The notes under the pieces: generated by a model
The model's input: only the letters and a program-made list of their open reading frames with translations
What the model was told of the DNA's origin: nothing
Databases searched by the model: none
Assembly (NCBI RefSeq): GCF_922984935.1
Contig: NC_060071.1
Location: 6,510,001-6,574,000 of the forward strand
From: Meles meles
Lineage: Eukaryota > Chordata > Mammalia > Carnivora > Mustelidae
Reading direction: 5' to 3'
DNA: 64,000 nucleotides
Position numbers and translations under genes: made by a program
Part shown: piece by piece, positions 44,991 through 56,702 of the stretch
Layout: each line of letters starts with the position of its first letter
Numbering within the stretch: position 1 is the stretch's first letter

Positions 44991-46810
44991 CTGCCCACTC
45001 CTCACCTCCCAGGCTCATGTGAGGAGCTCTCTTTTCATAAACTCAAGGTATGCTGAAGCTGGGAGACCATTAACAGAGTCCTGGGTTTCTGGGGCAGGAC
45101 ACTGGACTTCCTGAGGGGGGAAGGTGCCTGGTAGCAAGGCTGGACCCACGGCCAGGAGTCCTCCGAGGGGAGAAGGGCCCTCTGGCCTCTGACAGCAGAA
45201 AGAGCCCAGCACCTCCCCAGAAAATATCTCTGAAGACCCGAGGCTTGGCAGGGAGCCAGGGCAGGAGGCCTCTCGAAGACATCGACGCTGGCTCTGAGCC
45301 AAGGCGCATCCCAGAAGCTTCAGTTCGCAGAGAGCAGCACAGCTGAGGGGAGGAGGGAAAGCCGGGAGAGGGGTAACGAGGAGCCCTGGGGCCAAAGGAA
45401 ACCTGCTTAGAGTGGGTTTGGCATGAACTTGGGATGCACAGCTGCCTTCCCACACCCTGTGGTTTCCACAGGCCTGGGAGACTATGCAAGCACGGCAAGG
45501 ACAGGAATAGGGGCCTGGGGACATGGTCCACCCCCAGGACAAGCCTCCTGTCACCTACATCTGTGCCCATACCAGCTCCATGGAGCACTGGCCAACCTCC
45601 ATTCAAAGACTCCTGGGGTTACCCACTGGCTCTCTTCCCCCGACCCTAGACTCTGAAAACCAATGCTGCCTTAAGATTCAGAACTTCTGCCTCCAAGAAC
45701 CGTGGGGTAACCCCCACTTAAGGGGCTGTACTAGACACCCCTAAAAGCCCTGTAACACCTGAGCCTCTCTAGTGGCCTCCCGCCTGGCATTTCCATGGCC
45801 TTCTATACACAGAGCTCTCTGTGGCCAGGGACCTCCCAGGGATAGACCAGGATTAGTTACTGAACACCAGGCCTGGAAGAGATCTTAATTCTCTAATCCA
45901 GGCCAATAAAATAGGAGCAGCACGTATCATTTCAAATTTCTGAGAAGCCACATTGAAAAGTAAGAAGAAACAGGTAAAGCTAATTCGAATGCTGTATCTT
46001 ATTCGACCGAATATCACCGTTCTGGCACGTTGCGCTGACTGCACCTCGGGAGACCAACAGTGGCTTGCATCCCGGACCGCGCAGCTCTGGACCCCAGCAA
46101 CCCCACCGGCTTTCGGATGAGGAGGGGGCCCAAGTGTCTCCAAGGAGTGGGCGCCCAGCCCATCCCTCCAGCCGGGCCCCTGAGCCTGTCCTTTCAGCCT
46201 CCCAATTCATACTCACCTACGAGATAGAGGCGTTTACGAGAAACCCAATTCAGGGCACCTGCAGCATAAACCTGTTTGAAACAGGCCAGCAGGAGGGGAG
46301 AGGGCATGGGTGCACTTGACATCACAGGCTCAGGAACCGAGACCAACGGGAAGGCACAGAGGGGAGGCTCTACGTGACCTCTGCACGTAGGTCCAGGTGA
46401 GGCACTCTGGGTGTGCCGCCCCCCATCAGGGCCACCCGGCTGCTTCAGGTTGCGAATACCCACGCTCCAGCACGGGAGCTGGTGAATTTTCCACCACGTC
46501 TCCCTGGAGGAACTACCCACAAAAGCTCCTCTCTGATTTAGAAGGCAAGAACAAGTCGTGCATTTACCCCGTGCTTCTAGTCTTCGTACTCCGAGTCGCC
46601 ATGCCAACACACAGTCGTAATTACCGAGGAACGCGCCAATAGTGGCAGCATTGACAAAGACACTATATCAGGGCCTGTGAGCTAAGCAAGGTCAGCCTCC
46701 TCGCGGCCCCCCAGCTTCCTGCCCATTTCCTTTATTCCACTCTGATCCCTCTCTTCCCCTTCATTCTTCCTCTCCCACCCAGATGGTCTCTTATTATATT
46801 TTCTCGGCAA
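44991..46810. other. single-copy DNA, no gene seen
   Basis: Two overlapping minus-strand frames of about 179 codons (45,015-45,606) show no domain. Contains the X-box at 46.6 kb. Confidence 0.35.
46595..46608 (+). promoter_or_regulatory. RFX X-box-like motif
   Basis: GTCGCCATGCCAAC matches the dimeric X-box except for one base in the centre. It lies in otherwise unremarkable single-copy DNA. Confidence 0.4.
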
Positions 46811-46814
46811 AGAA

Positions 46815-46955
46815 AGGCACTACAGCTTAGTGTATAAAACACTTTTATAGCAATTAGGAGACAGGTTCTCCTTTGAGTCCCGATTTTAACTTGTGGGAAA
46901 AGTCACTTTGACATCCAGGCCTCAGTTATTTTGCTGTGAATGGGGAGAGTATTTT
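46815..46955 (+). repeat. MIR SINE
   Basis: TTTGAGTCCCGATTTTAAC and CAGGCCTCAGTTATTTTGC follow sense MIR. Confidence 0.6.
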
Positions 46956-47384
46956 GGACAGTGCCTATTCAGAAAGTGGGCTCCTGCATTCCCTTCGCCT
47001 ACTGAATTCAGAGTCTGCTGTCTATCTATGGGATAAGATCTCTACGAGCAGCACCAGAGGTACCAGAAGCTCGGAGAGACAAAAGAAGGTTCAGATCAGA
47101 GAAGGAGTTGGTTCTAATGCCCTGAGAACAGCAGGGCCTGTATCTTACCCCCCAAGGAAGGGCACAAATCTCGGAGAGGGGGCCGGGAGCAGCTGAAGGG
47201 TAGGCTCTATCCGATTATAAAAAGAGGAACGGGATGGATGGGAACTATCAGGCTAAGTGACAAGCATCCTGAGGCCCCCAGTGGGAACGAGGACAGGCAC
47301 CCATTTAAAACGAGAGGTCAAAAAAAGAAGGCAGACAGCCACCACCCGAGCTCCACACGAGAGCGCCCCAATTTCAGAACACCC
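46956..47384. other. single-copy DNA, no gene seen
   Basis: Nothing recognised. Confidence 0.35.
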
Positions 47385-47575
47385 AGTGCACCAACATCTG
47401 AACTTACAAAGGAGATAAATTGGAGGCTGATGATTAGCATCACAAAATGATTATTCCCTTTGTAAAAGGCTTCACTGCAGGACTGCTTTAAATAGTGCAT
47501 TTAAACCATGATCTGATTTGCTAAATTCGATTTATACACATCTACTGCCTAAGCTGGCGTGTGGCTGTATTTACA
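47385..47575. promoter_or_regulatory. possible conserved element
   Basis: Repeat-free AT-rich block with GATGATTAGCATCAC, CCCTTTGTAAAAGG, TGCATTTAAACC and GCTAAATTCGATTTA. It lies in the SINE-free part of the locus and has the usual look of a conserved noncoding element. Confidence 0.4.
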
Positions 47576-48435
47576 TGTCTTCCCTTGGCACAGAGGAGGG
47601 GAGAGGCCAGCCATTATTTGGGGCCTTGAATCCTTGTAGACAGTAACTAATCTGGGGAGCTGAACCCTGTTTTTCTTCCACAGCTGGGGCTTTTGCTATA
47701 AACCGGCCCCAGCTCTCCACCCCACTTTGTCTAGCAAGAGCCTGCCTGAAGATGATGGTCAGGATTGGGCCAGGATTTGTTGTGGTGTTTCAGCCAATAC
47801 AGGCTCCTCACCAAGAAGGAGACCCCCACCCCCACCCTGAACGCCCAAGGATGACAACTTTCTGGTACAAATTTCCAGAGAATCTGTCTGTAGGAGGCTC
47901 ACTAAATTTATTTAGCGCCTACAGTTATCATACCAGGGTTCAAAGGCTTCCTTTTGGGAGCCGTGGAAATTGACTAATCTGTTTAAGTTCTAGGGATCTG
48001 ATGAGCTACATTCTGCTATTCCTATGGAAGCCACAGGAACCAAACCTGGGCTGGCCCACAGAAGCTGGCTCTCCACCCCAAGACAAAGAATGGGTCCACC
48101 AGGTCTCATGGTGACTGTGCCAGTGTGCCAGGAAATCTCCTTAGTTCCCCTAAAGGGGTTTGCAGGTCTCACTGACAACGTGGTCCTTCAAGAGAGACAT
48201 GACTCCTTCCCACAAGACCCAACAGAGTGCAGGGCAGTTAGGAGCCAGACCACTGCCAAAAGGGGAAGTGCTCAGCTCACACCATTTGCTAAAAGAAAGA
48301 GGTCTAAGGAATTTATGGGCTCAGAAAAGCAACATTCAAAACAACCCAAATCTTTTCCAAAAAACTCAAGCTAGAACTTCTCCCTTCACCACCACTGTCG
48401 TATTCAAGAACCAGAGGCTTAGCCTTTGAGAACCA
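47576..48435. other. single-copy DNA, no gene seen
   Basis: Nothing recognised. Confidence 0.35.
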
Positions 48436-48437
48436 CA

Positions 48438-48530
48438 TGTTCATTTATCAAATATTTGCAGACATCCAGGGACGAGCTCAGCCCAGCTCTGGGAACTGAG
48501 GGCAGAGAAAGGAACAAGACAGTACTCAAG
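48438..48530 (-). repeat. LINE-2 tail (probable)
   Basis: TCATTTATCAAATATTTGCA and CAGCTCTGGGAACTGAGG resemble an antisense LINE-2 end. Confidence 0.5.
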
Positions 48531-48639
48531 TCTGAGGGGTTTATGGTAGAGGACGGAGGGGTCACCAAATAGAACTAAACCATTTCACTGTTGAGAAGCC
48601 CACCAAAACCCGCTCATGAGAGGATGGGAAATCAGACCA

Positions 48640-48775
48640 GGAATTGACTGGACTGGATCCCAGTTCCTGCTCTTCTAGCCAACTTTATGACCTTGGGGAA
48701 CATCACTTAACTTCTCTGGGCCTGGTTCCTCATCTGTGACATGAGTAGTTGACCTACATAACAACCAAGCTTTAA
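48640..48775 (+). repeat. MIR SINE
   Basis: ATGACCTTGGGGAACATCAC and GGTTCCTCATCTGTGACATG are sense MIR. Confidence 0.7.
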
Positions 48776-49094
48776 ATTTTCTATAAATCTTACAGAGGAA
48801 GAAATGTTCATATCTCTAAAAAACCCTGATGAGCTTTCTTTCCCTTTTCTTTCTTTCTCTTTTTGACCAAGGTTATAAATCGCCTCATTTTCTTCTTTGT
48901 CTTGGCTGCCAGGGGGCTCAGGACCACCTCAATATTAAGACAACATTTATTTTAGGTCAGAAGACTGGGCTGGGGGCCTGTCTCAATGACAGGAGAGCTC
49001 TCATATGCGAGGTAGGGGCTGTGTGGACCCGGGGGCTTGGATTCAGGACAGGCTTGGAACCGGTCACAATGGTGATGAATCCGTGTGTCTGTGC

Positions 49095-49190
49095 GTGTGC
49101 ATGCACGTGCAGAGCCTGTGGTTAAGAACCCAGGCTCCACATCCTGACTCTGCCACATCATTAGCTATAGCCCAAGTCACAGAGTCACCA
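49095..49190 (+). repeat. MIR SINE head
   Basis: GTGGTTAAGAACCCAGGCTC and GACTCTGCCACATCATTAGC match the first half of MIR. Confidence 0.65.
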
Positions 49191-49384
49191 CCACCCTACC
49201 TGTCAAGCTGAGGCCCAAATGCATGAGAAGAGCTTACTGTCCGGCTGGCTAAGTACAAAAAACACAAACGAACGGACTGCAGTTTCTTAGTCACTCTGCA
49301 CAAAGGTATACGCGTGGGACCTGCTTTAGGGCAACGGTCGATCAACTGGGGCAGTTACGGAAAAAATACGGCAAATGCGCGTAA

Positions 49385-50565
49385 ATTATTCACGGGGTGG
49401 AAAGGGGGCCGCTGCAGAGCCACTGCTCTGACCTAGGGCCTCCGTCTAGTTGGGGCACGAGCCCCGAGCTCTGAGGTGCTGCTCTCGCGCGCCCGCAGCA
49501 CCGCCGGGGGCGATGCGAACCGAGCCTCCGGGCCGTCCTCTGCCGCGAGCGCTCCGGACACGGAGGCCGTCGGCGAGCTCCGGGCCACACCAGGTCCCGG
49601 GCAGGGCGGCCTGGGCCTGCTCGCCGCTCGGGCCTCGTTCGGTCCGGGGCAGGGGGTGGGGAGGAAGCGGGCGCCGGCCGTGGGCCTGACGTTCCTCGGA
49701 AGGAATGAAAGCGCGCGAAGCACGCGCAGGGTCGCTCTCCGACCCCGCGCCACCGCCTCGCCGCAGCCCGGAGCGCGGGGCCGGGCGAAGAGGCCACGGG
49801 CCGCACGCGGCTTTCTCCGCGGCTCCGGCGGGAGCGCACGCAGCGGCCCGGGGCGGATCCGCCGCGACGGAGGGCCCGGCGGCCGTTGGCGGGTCTAGCC
49901 TGCCGCCGTCATCAACGCCCAAGGGGCCTCGACCCGGAGCGCGGCGGCGGCGGTGGGCGGGAGGGCGCGCTCGACGCGCGTTCCGCTGCTGTGGGCCGCG
50001 CCGCGACCTACCTCGTGCCCACGCAGCCATCTTGCCGCGGCTCCTCGCTCTCTCAAAATGGCCTCCCGGCCCCGCGGCGCCCTGCCCGCCTCCCCGCCGG
50101 GCCCGGGGTCCGCTGTGCGCGCCCCCCACCGCCACCCCGCACCCGCGCTGCCGGGTCGGCGGCACCGCGGGGCCCGAAGGCCTCGGGGCCCAGGCGGCAT
50201 CCCGGCGTCCGCGAGGCGCGAGGGCGGCCCCCTCTCTGCAGCCGGGCCGCTGCGGGGCACCAGGGAGGCCGCCGCGCCACCCCGCGTAGACGGGCGAGGC
50301 TCCAGGCCTGAGCGCCTCGGACTCCCGCGGGGCGCGGACGGCGGGGAGAGCCCGGGTGTCCGGGCGGCCGGGTCAGAAGCCAGAACGAGGGCCGCCTGCG
50401 CCGGGCGTCCACGGGGAGCCCCACGCCGTGCTCTGCTGAACCGGATCGCAGAGCGCCGCGTGCGCGAAGCTGTGGGGTTAACGCCGGTTTCCACATCCCC
50501 GCCGCCCAGAAGGGCCACGGAGGGGGATGACACCGGATCCGGGCCTAGGGAGGAGGGACGTTGCC
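49385..50565. promoter_or_regulatory. large CpG island, probable divergent promoter
   Basis: About 1.2 kb of very CpG-dense DNA, some 10 kb downstream of mir-9-3. In its centre, GCAGCCATCTTG (50,023-50,034, YY1 reading leftward) and CAAAATGGCCTCC (50,054-50,066, YY1-like reading rightward) face away from each other 20 bp apart. Leftward, GAG|GTAGGT gives a donor-like site at 50,012/50,011. Rightward, CCCAG|GTAAAA gives one at 50,580/50,581. This fits a CpG-island promoter firing both ways. Several long overlapping frames on both strands show only GC bias. Confidence 0.7.
50012..50045 (-). other. candidate minus-strand first exon end and splice donor
   Basis: Reading leftward, a YY1 site containing an ATG (CAAGATGGCTGC) is followed 17 bp later by GAG|GTAGGT, a good donor. 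A short first exon of a leftward transcript, in the same direction as mir-9-3, would fit. It could be an alternative start of the host lncRNA or a separate noncoding RNA. No acceptor was traced. Confidence 0.3.
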
Positions 50566-51595
50566 TTTTCGGTGACCCAGGTAAAAACACAGACGCTCCA
50601 CCGACCTGATGGTGGACTCTCCCAACCTCGGGGCTGCCGGCCCCCGAGCCCGCTCTTGGCGCCCCCGCGAGAGCGAGAGGGGACAGGCAGACAGCTTCTC
50701 CTCCCACGCCCGGGCTCTGGCCACTCACCTTTCCACCCGCGCGCCCTCCTACTAGCAGGTGCCGATGGCGAGTTCGTGCCGGAGAAGACGGCGCCGAGGA
50801 GGGAGGCGCCTGCAGGGGAGTAGCTGTAAAACAGAAAGGAGACATCAGGCGCCCCCCACGCCCGCCTAGAAGCGCGCTGCGGTCCCCTGGAAGGTGGGAG
50901 CAGGGCACGCGCGTCCTCCAGGTCACGGCGACAGTCCGGGGCGGCTGCTGGGCGCACGCCGTGCCTCAGTGTCGCTCGCCACAGGCACGGGAGGGAAGCC
51001 CGGTACTGGCTAAGGGGGTTCCGTCCCGATCCTGAGCTTCTTACCCTCCAGCCAGCCAGGCAGCCCGTGAGGTGGGACCCCTCCGTGCGCCTAAGGCCAA
51101 GCACATCGCGGAGAGCCTGCCAGCCACCGCCCCAGGGCGCCCCTGGCTTCCCCCACAGCGCTGCTCCTGAGTCCTGGCACTCGGAACCTGCCCAACCGGG
51201 CCACCGGGCCGTTTTCCGGAAGCCCAACGTGAGAAATCAGGAACCCGAGTTACTGTGGGCCTCCTGGGGGCGCCCTCTTGGCCTCGCAAGGTAGCATGAA
51301 CCCCGCTCCTTTCAAGTCTCTAAGGACACTTGCAGGTGCCACCTCTTCAGCCAGCGGGCGGAGCAGGTTCACCCTGCTTCCGTGTGACCCTCCCTCCCAA
51401 CGGGGTGCTCTTCGGAGTCATTTGTCTCCCAGCTCTAGGCCTGGTGGCTATGCCGATCACCTGGGGAAGAAGGCAGCCGGTCAATTCTTCATGAAACTCT
51501 GGCCATTTATTGGTGCTTTCACTCTCTCCAGCGGGTAGAGGTTTGAACTTCATATCCAGACATCCATATGTACCCCTTGCCCCAGCGTGGAGAAA
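50566..51595. other. shore of the 50 kb CpG island
   Basis: CpG-moderate DNA with no gene or repeat recognised. The minus-strand frame of 343 codons crossing it (49,895-50,926) is a composition effect. Confidence 0.4.
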
Positions 51596-51599
51596 GAAG

Positions 51600-51720
51600 T
51601 ACCATTTGCTTAGCACCCACTGTATGCCAGGCACTTTATTTGTGTATTTTACTCAATTCTCACACGATCCCTGAAGGTGCAGTTACAGAGGTTACCACCA
51701 TTTCACAGATGGGGGGGAAT
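51600..51720 (-). repeat. MIR SINE
   Basis: ACTGTATGCCAGGCACTTTA and CACCATTTCACAGATGGGG match antisense MIR. Confidence 0.7.
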
Positions 51721-52261
51721 GGGACCTGTCAAGGGGATATACCGAATTGCAAGGGCAAAAGCTTGCCCAAAATAACCCTGTCTCCCAAGTGTGGGCATCC
51801 TCCCCCACCCCCCAGCTGCTGCTCCTCTGGAATTTGGATTTGCTGGTTTATTAACCCAGTCTAGGATCTTCCGGGGTCTTCCACTCTGGTGTCTCAGCTC
51901 AGGACTTGTCACCCCAAGGGACACAAAAAGGCCACAGGCCAGTCCCCCTGCTTGGTGCCCCCTGTGACCAGTGAAAGGAATTCTTGCAGCCTGTATGGGC
52001 ACCCCAGAGGCATTTCCATCCCTCTTTAGTCTGGGTCCAGAACCTTGGGGGAATCTAGCAAAGCCTCATGTGGGCCAATAATCCACTCCTGATTTTTAAA
52101 ATTCCAGTCTACACCGCCAAGGAAGTGGGTGACCTGCATTATTACAAGGATAATTCACACAGGAGAAAATGAGATGAAGGGGCAGCTTGGGCGTGATATT
52201 TTTACACACAACCCCGTTGGAGACCTGAGGGGATTCAGGAGGTAAAAAGAGGATCATCTCA
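51721..52261. other. single-copy DNA, no gene seen
   Basis: Nothing recognised. Confidence 0.35.
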
Positions 52262-52351
52262 AGGAAATGCTCCTCTCTCTGGTTTCCTGCCAAAGATTTC
52301 AACCCGAGGAAATGCTCCTCTCTCTGGTTTCCTGCGAAAGATTTCAACCCA
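52262..52351. repeat. 45-bp tandem duplication
   Basis: Two copies (52,262-52,306 and 52,307-52,351) differ at only two positions, so the event is recent. Each unit carries GGAAATGCTCC, and GAGGA/TCCTC around the junction forms a small hairpin. The 15-codon period keeps a minus-strand frame open by arithmetic only. Confidence 0.9.
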
Positions 52352-52419
52352 ACTGATAATCAGGCAGAAAGCGCGTTACTCCCCCAACCTCCAAAGCTGA
52401 GAGGCGCTTTTTCTTTAAA

Positions 52420-52441
52420 TGACGTTAATGTGACGTTAATG
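52420..52441. repeat. 11-bp tandem duplication with CRE-like core
   Basis: TGACGTTAATG occurs twice head-to-tail. TGACGT is a CRE half-site and TTAATG homeodomain-like. Confidence 0.7.
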
Positions 52442-52449
52442 TTTCTTTC

Positions 52450-53869
52450 TTTCTTTTTTTTTCAATGAAACCTCCGTAAGAGACAACCTCCATTAAAAAA
52501 AAAAATTATCCCCACTGGGCCTGATGTGAAATAAATTTTAAGAAAACACAAGTTTGGGCTTTTTCAGAAGAGAGCCAGGGAAACAGCCCCACCCCGAGGC
52601 TGCCCAAGGTGACAAAGATGGCCCTGAAGGTTGAGCCCGGGTGGGTACCACCAGACTTGGGAGGCGCCAGGAACGGGGGTAATGGAGGGCACAAGTGTCT
52701 GCAGCCCTCCAGAGGGCAGAGGAGGAGAGGTCCCTTTCAAAATAAACCCAAATCAACGGTGTGAGACCAGCCTGGCTAGGAGGATGGCTGTGTGCCCAAG
52801 TCCCTGCCCAAGTCGCCGCCGAGCATCTCCACCCTAACAAGACATCGAAGACTGGAGAAATGCCACCCTGTACATTCCTGCGACACACAAAGCCCCAGGA
52901 TTTGGCCAGAGGCAGAGGAGAGCAGCTCCACTCACAGCACACCCTAATTCATGGGGAGAGGGGGGTTGCAAAACTAGGCTGCAAGCTGCTGGGGGTGGGG
53001 GGTGAGGCTGACCACTGAGGGGTTGGAGTGCCTGTACAGATGGAAGCTGAAAGGAAGTTCTAATTAGCACAAAGCCAGCACCTTCCATTAATAGCTCTCC
53101 GTAGGCTCCTGGACGCCGCTGAAGAGAGGCAAGTCGGAATGTGTGAGGCTCACCTGTCCCCGGCTCATTAACAGACCTTGGGTGTGAACAGGGCTGTCCC
53201 GGCAGAAGACCAGCCCAAATCAGCTCCACCCCCACCCCACCCCACCCCACCCCCCAAAATTTAATTACAGGTCTGACTTCTGGGCCCATCTGAGGGGAAA
53301 GTGTTTCGCCCAAGTCCAATGTGACCCTAAACACGAAATCTCCTGGACACTTGCTCAGCCAGGCCTCAGAGGGCAGTCCTCCCTAAAGACCTGAAATAAA
53401 AGCTTAAAAAAAAAAAAAAAAAAAAGGTCCTAGCATGCATTTCTGTGGGGGGGGGGCGGGGAGAGGGACTCCAGATAGGTCAAACTAACCCACGCTAAGA
53501 GACCTCAGAAGGGAGGTGAGCAGGGATTGACTGAGAAGAGGCAGAAGGGAAGCTTTTGGGAAGTGCTGTCCGTCTTGAGGGTTGGCTACATGGGTGTAAA
53601 CGTGCACCTGTGCTCTGTTCCTACGTGTAAATTATACTTCTGATGACACAGATGCAGGTGTATAATGTATGTGGCTTATATCCACACATATGGATATAAA
53701 GGTCTCGGCCCCTCACTGGTTTCTCCCTAGCCTGTCATCTCCCCGATGTGAAGGTTCACACCCTTTTCAAGGGTCACAGTGGAGAAAGGGGCCAGAGCAG
53801 ATGGGGAAATGGGGCTGAGCACATCTCGCAAACACACGGCCTTAGCTGGCCGGGTAGGGAGGAGGAATG
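52450..53869. other. single-copy DNA, no gene seen
   Basis: CCCCA repeats at about 53,229-53,253 and an A run at 53,405-53,425. Otherwise nothing recognised. Confidence 0.35.
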
Positions 53870-54080
53870 TCTGAATTGAATCAATTAGCTGCAGAAAACT
53901 TCAGAAAAGAAGTAAGGCCCTTCATAAAAACAAAGCCCACTCCTTAATCCCCAAAGGCAATCCTCTCCCCCATTCCCATGGCCATTCCTTAGTAAACAAA
54001 GAAATCCCTCCTTCCACATCCACACCTCAATATTCATTATGAGCTGACATTAGAGGCTGCATTCCAGCCTCCCAGAGCGC
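53870..54080. promoter_or_regulatory. possible conserved element
   Basis: Contains TTGAATCAATTAGCTGCAG, AAAACAAAGCCC, CCTTAATCC and CAATATTCATTATGAGC: homeodomain, SOX and OTX-like sites in repeat-free DNA. Confidence 0.35.
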
Positions 54081-54099
54081 CCTAATGACTGGAAACCTA

Positions 54100-54225
54100 A
54101 GGGCAGACGACTTACAGTGCTTTTCCTCGGTTCTCCCTCTCCTTTCCTCTCCCCTTCCTGTGGCAGTCTGTTCGTTCTTCCCTCCTCTCTCTCCCTCTTT
54201 CTCCCTTCTTTTCTCCAAATTAGCG
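54100..54225. repeat. CT-rich low-complexity tract
   Basis: Long pyrimidine stretch such as CTCTCCTTTCCTCTCCCC. Confidence 0.6.
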
Positions 54226-54259
54226 AATAAGCACACCAAGGCAAGCAAATCAAGGCAGA

Positions 54260-55260
54260 GACATCACTAACTCTTACTTTGTTCATTTATTTTGACAAGT
54301 GCAGTTTAATTTTAATTATTTATGATAATACTTCACAGTAGACGAGTAAATGTGCTGGGGTATATTTGGTAACATTAATGAAGACGGCCTAATAGGAACC
54401 TTCACTCCAGCACCCTGCCTGGAGAGCTGCCTGCTGGAGAAGTGGGGTGAGGCCACACTGGTCTGTGGCAGGGTTGGCAATTTTTTTGTGGGGGCGGGGG
54501 ATGGGGAACTTAATGGGTTTGAGGATTAGTGACGGGAAAATTAACCTGATTCCAGAGAAGAGGCAAATACACAAGCCCATAATCATGTGTCGATGTGGAT
54601 TGTGTGTATTTAAACACCGAGAGAGCACACTTTGTGATAAGGAGGCCCAGGCGTGCACACAAGCCACATGCCTATTTACACATGAATCTCAAACGTGCAA
54701 ATCAGCAGAGGCCCAAGAAATTAGGCTCTGGGCAATTAAAAATTGAAATAAAAATGGAAAATGTGATACACAGAGTTCTATATCTCTTCAAAGTACCTTT
54801 CCCTTATTTATCATATGCCTCAAGTGGGCAAACATGGTGAAAATGTGGAGGATAATAAAAAGGTAGGGGGTTTCTTTAGCTGGTGATTACTTAGAAATGT
54901 TCCCTTCAACACACAATGAACCATGAAAAACGGGTCTCAGTCAAGGCAACGTCATTTTAAATGGGACTGATTTTTTTTTATAGCTCCCCCTCAACCCTGT
55001 CACTGTCCTTAATATAACCGATGGTCATACAAGTGTGTGATTTGATATGCAGACCTTATGTATACAATAGGTAGATGATACACAGCAATGTGCAATCATT
55101 TGGTCCAAACACACAGATATGGTCCAAAGTATTTACATAAATGTTATCTACAATAATGATAGGACTTGAATACACACAATGAATGCTACATTTCCAAATG
55201 TAAGGAGTCGACCCTTGCTTTTAAAATAAATCAATAAAAAGTATCTTGAGGTCCCCTGTT
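54260..55260. promoter_or_regulatory. AT-rich repeat-free block, probable cluster of conserved elements
   Basis: About 1 kb of AT-rich single-copy DNA between GC-rich stretches, with no SINE, LINE or MIR recognised. Examples are AATTTTAATTATTTATG (54,308 on), AACATTAATGAAG, GGGCAATTAAAAATTG and CCTTTCCCTTATTTATC. Polyadenylation-type AATAAA hexamers occur on the plus strand near 55,226 and 55,234. It could hold enhancers or exons of a noncoding transcript; no coding frame is credible. Confidence 0.4.
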
Positions 55261-55512
55261 TCTCATCTCTACCTTGTTGCCAATGGCCAGGGTGGTTTAG
55301 GAACATTTCGAGAGATAGAAGTGGGTTATCTTGAGACCAGATGCACTGCCTGCCTCAGGACAGAATCTTCCAGAATCTAAAAGCCCAGGTGTGGTCCAGC
55401 TCCTGGGACAAGAACTATTACTAGATGATTACTGGATGATTCCAGTGGGGGGGGGCAAGCGAGGTCATCTCCACAACTAGGGTGTGCCAAAGGCTAGAGC
55501 TGAGGGTGCCAC

Positions 55513-55556
<44 letters not shown>

Positions 55557-56190
55557 GTAGAACTTGCCTGCGCCCATGAAGTGCCTTGAAACAACTCCCC
55601 ACCCTCCAAGCACAGGAATGTCTTGGCCATTAGGAAGCAATCATCAGCCAGAGGCACCTGGCTCCCAGCTTTCTCGCCTGGCCCCAAGCTCCTCAAGCCC
55701 GTCTCCTTAAAGCTGTGGCCTGGCTCTGGCGTGGGAAAGGCAGTTTGGAGCTTTTCACAAATCCAGTATCCCCTTGAACCAAAACCAATTAGCCTGGCCC
55801 AAGGTCCTGTCATTGAGGCCCTGGCCCTCTTTTCAAACCCCTGCGGCTCAATTGCGGTGAGGGGCTGGCCAGTGAATGCCGAGACCACTTAAAGTGGTGC
55901 TTAAGCCGGACTGGCCTGGAAGCAAGAAGCCCGGCCTATGGGAGCTGCAGCGGCCCATTCTCAGAGCCACTGACCAAGGTTTTGTTCCAGCCACGGCCCC
56001 CACCCACTCTGGCTCTATTTTTAAACACCCTCCCCTTCTCTCCATTCCCAGCTGTCTGGAGGAGAGATGAAAAGCTGGCTCGGGGAAGCCATGAGACACC
56101 CAAACTTGGCTGACCCCAGACAGAAAGGGGTTCAGACATCCCCAAGTTCTGAGTTCTGCCCTTAATAGTCTGGCCCTCGCTGCTTAGGAG
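55261..56190. other. single-copy DNA, no gene seen
   Basis: Contains the GT repeat at 55.5 kb. Nothing else recognised. Confidence 0.35.
55515..55554. repeat. (GT)n microsatellite
   Basis: About 20 GT units. Confidence 0.9.
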
Positions 56191-56194
56191 AAGG

Positions 56195-56340
56195 GGCCCT
56201 AACCTGGATAGAGCACTCACTGGACGGCTCGATGCTTTCCGTGACGAGCCTGCACACCAGCCCATCTCATGGAAGAAAAAACTAAGACTCAGAGAAAAGC
56301 GACTTGCCCCAAATCACAGCATTCAAGGGCAAGGCAATTT
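56195..56340 (-). repeat. MIR SINE
   Basis: AACTAAGACTCAGAGAAAAG and CTTGCCCCAAATCACAGCA are antisense MIR. Confidence 0.65.
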
Positions 56341-56689
56341 GAGGGAAAGTTCTGAAAGGTCCTGAACACCACTGTCCGGGGAGAGATACAAGAGGTTCAA
56401 AGATAGACCAAGATGGGCCTTTGGGCCAAGGGGAGAAAGACGGAGGGGAGGACGACCTCGGGGTAACGGGAAAACTCCTGGAAGCCGCCCTCCGGGACAA
56501 GGCCGGGGCTCTCCGAAGGCCCTGCCCTCATCCTCCATTCTTCCCCTGCCGACCCAAATTGAACTGACCCTAGGCCGAATGGGGTGGGCGTGGGGACGTG
56601 CCACGGCCTTCCTCCACCCGTCTCCTCTTCTCCTTCCCACCGGTCCAGACGTAGTGAAGACTCGCCCTCTGCGAGGGGCGGCACTGCCA
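56341..56689. other. upstream flank of CpG island, no gene seen
   Basis: Nothing recognised. Confidence 0.35.
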
Positions 56690-56702
56690 GGGCGCCCCGG
56701 CC

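Noticed and set aside
49895..50926. 343-codon minus-strand frame over the 50 kb CpG island
   Set aside because: Same composition effect; frames of similar length exist on the opposite strand over the same bases.
52096..52347. Short protein with an internal 15-residue repeat on the minus strand
   Set aside because: The repeat is the 45-bp DNA duplication read in frame; the frame is 83 codons with no other support.
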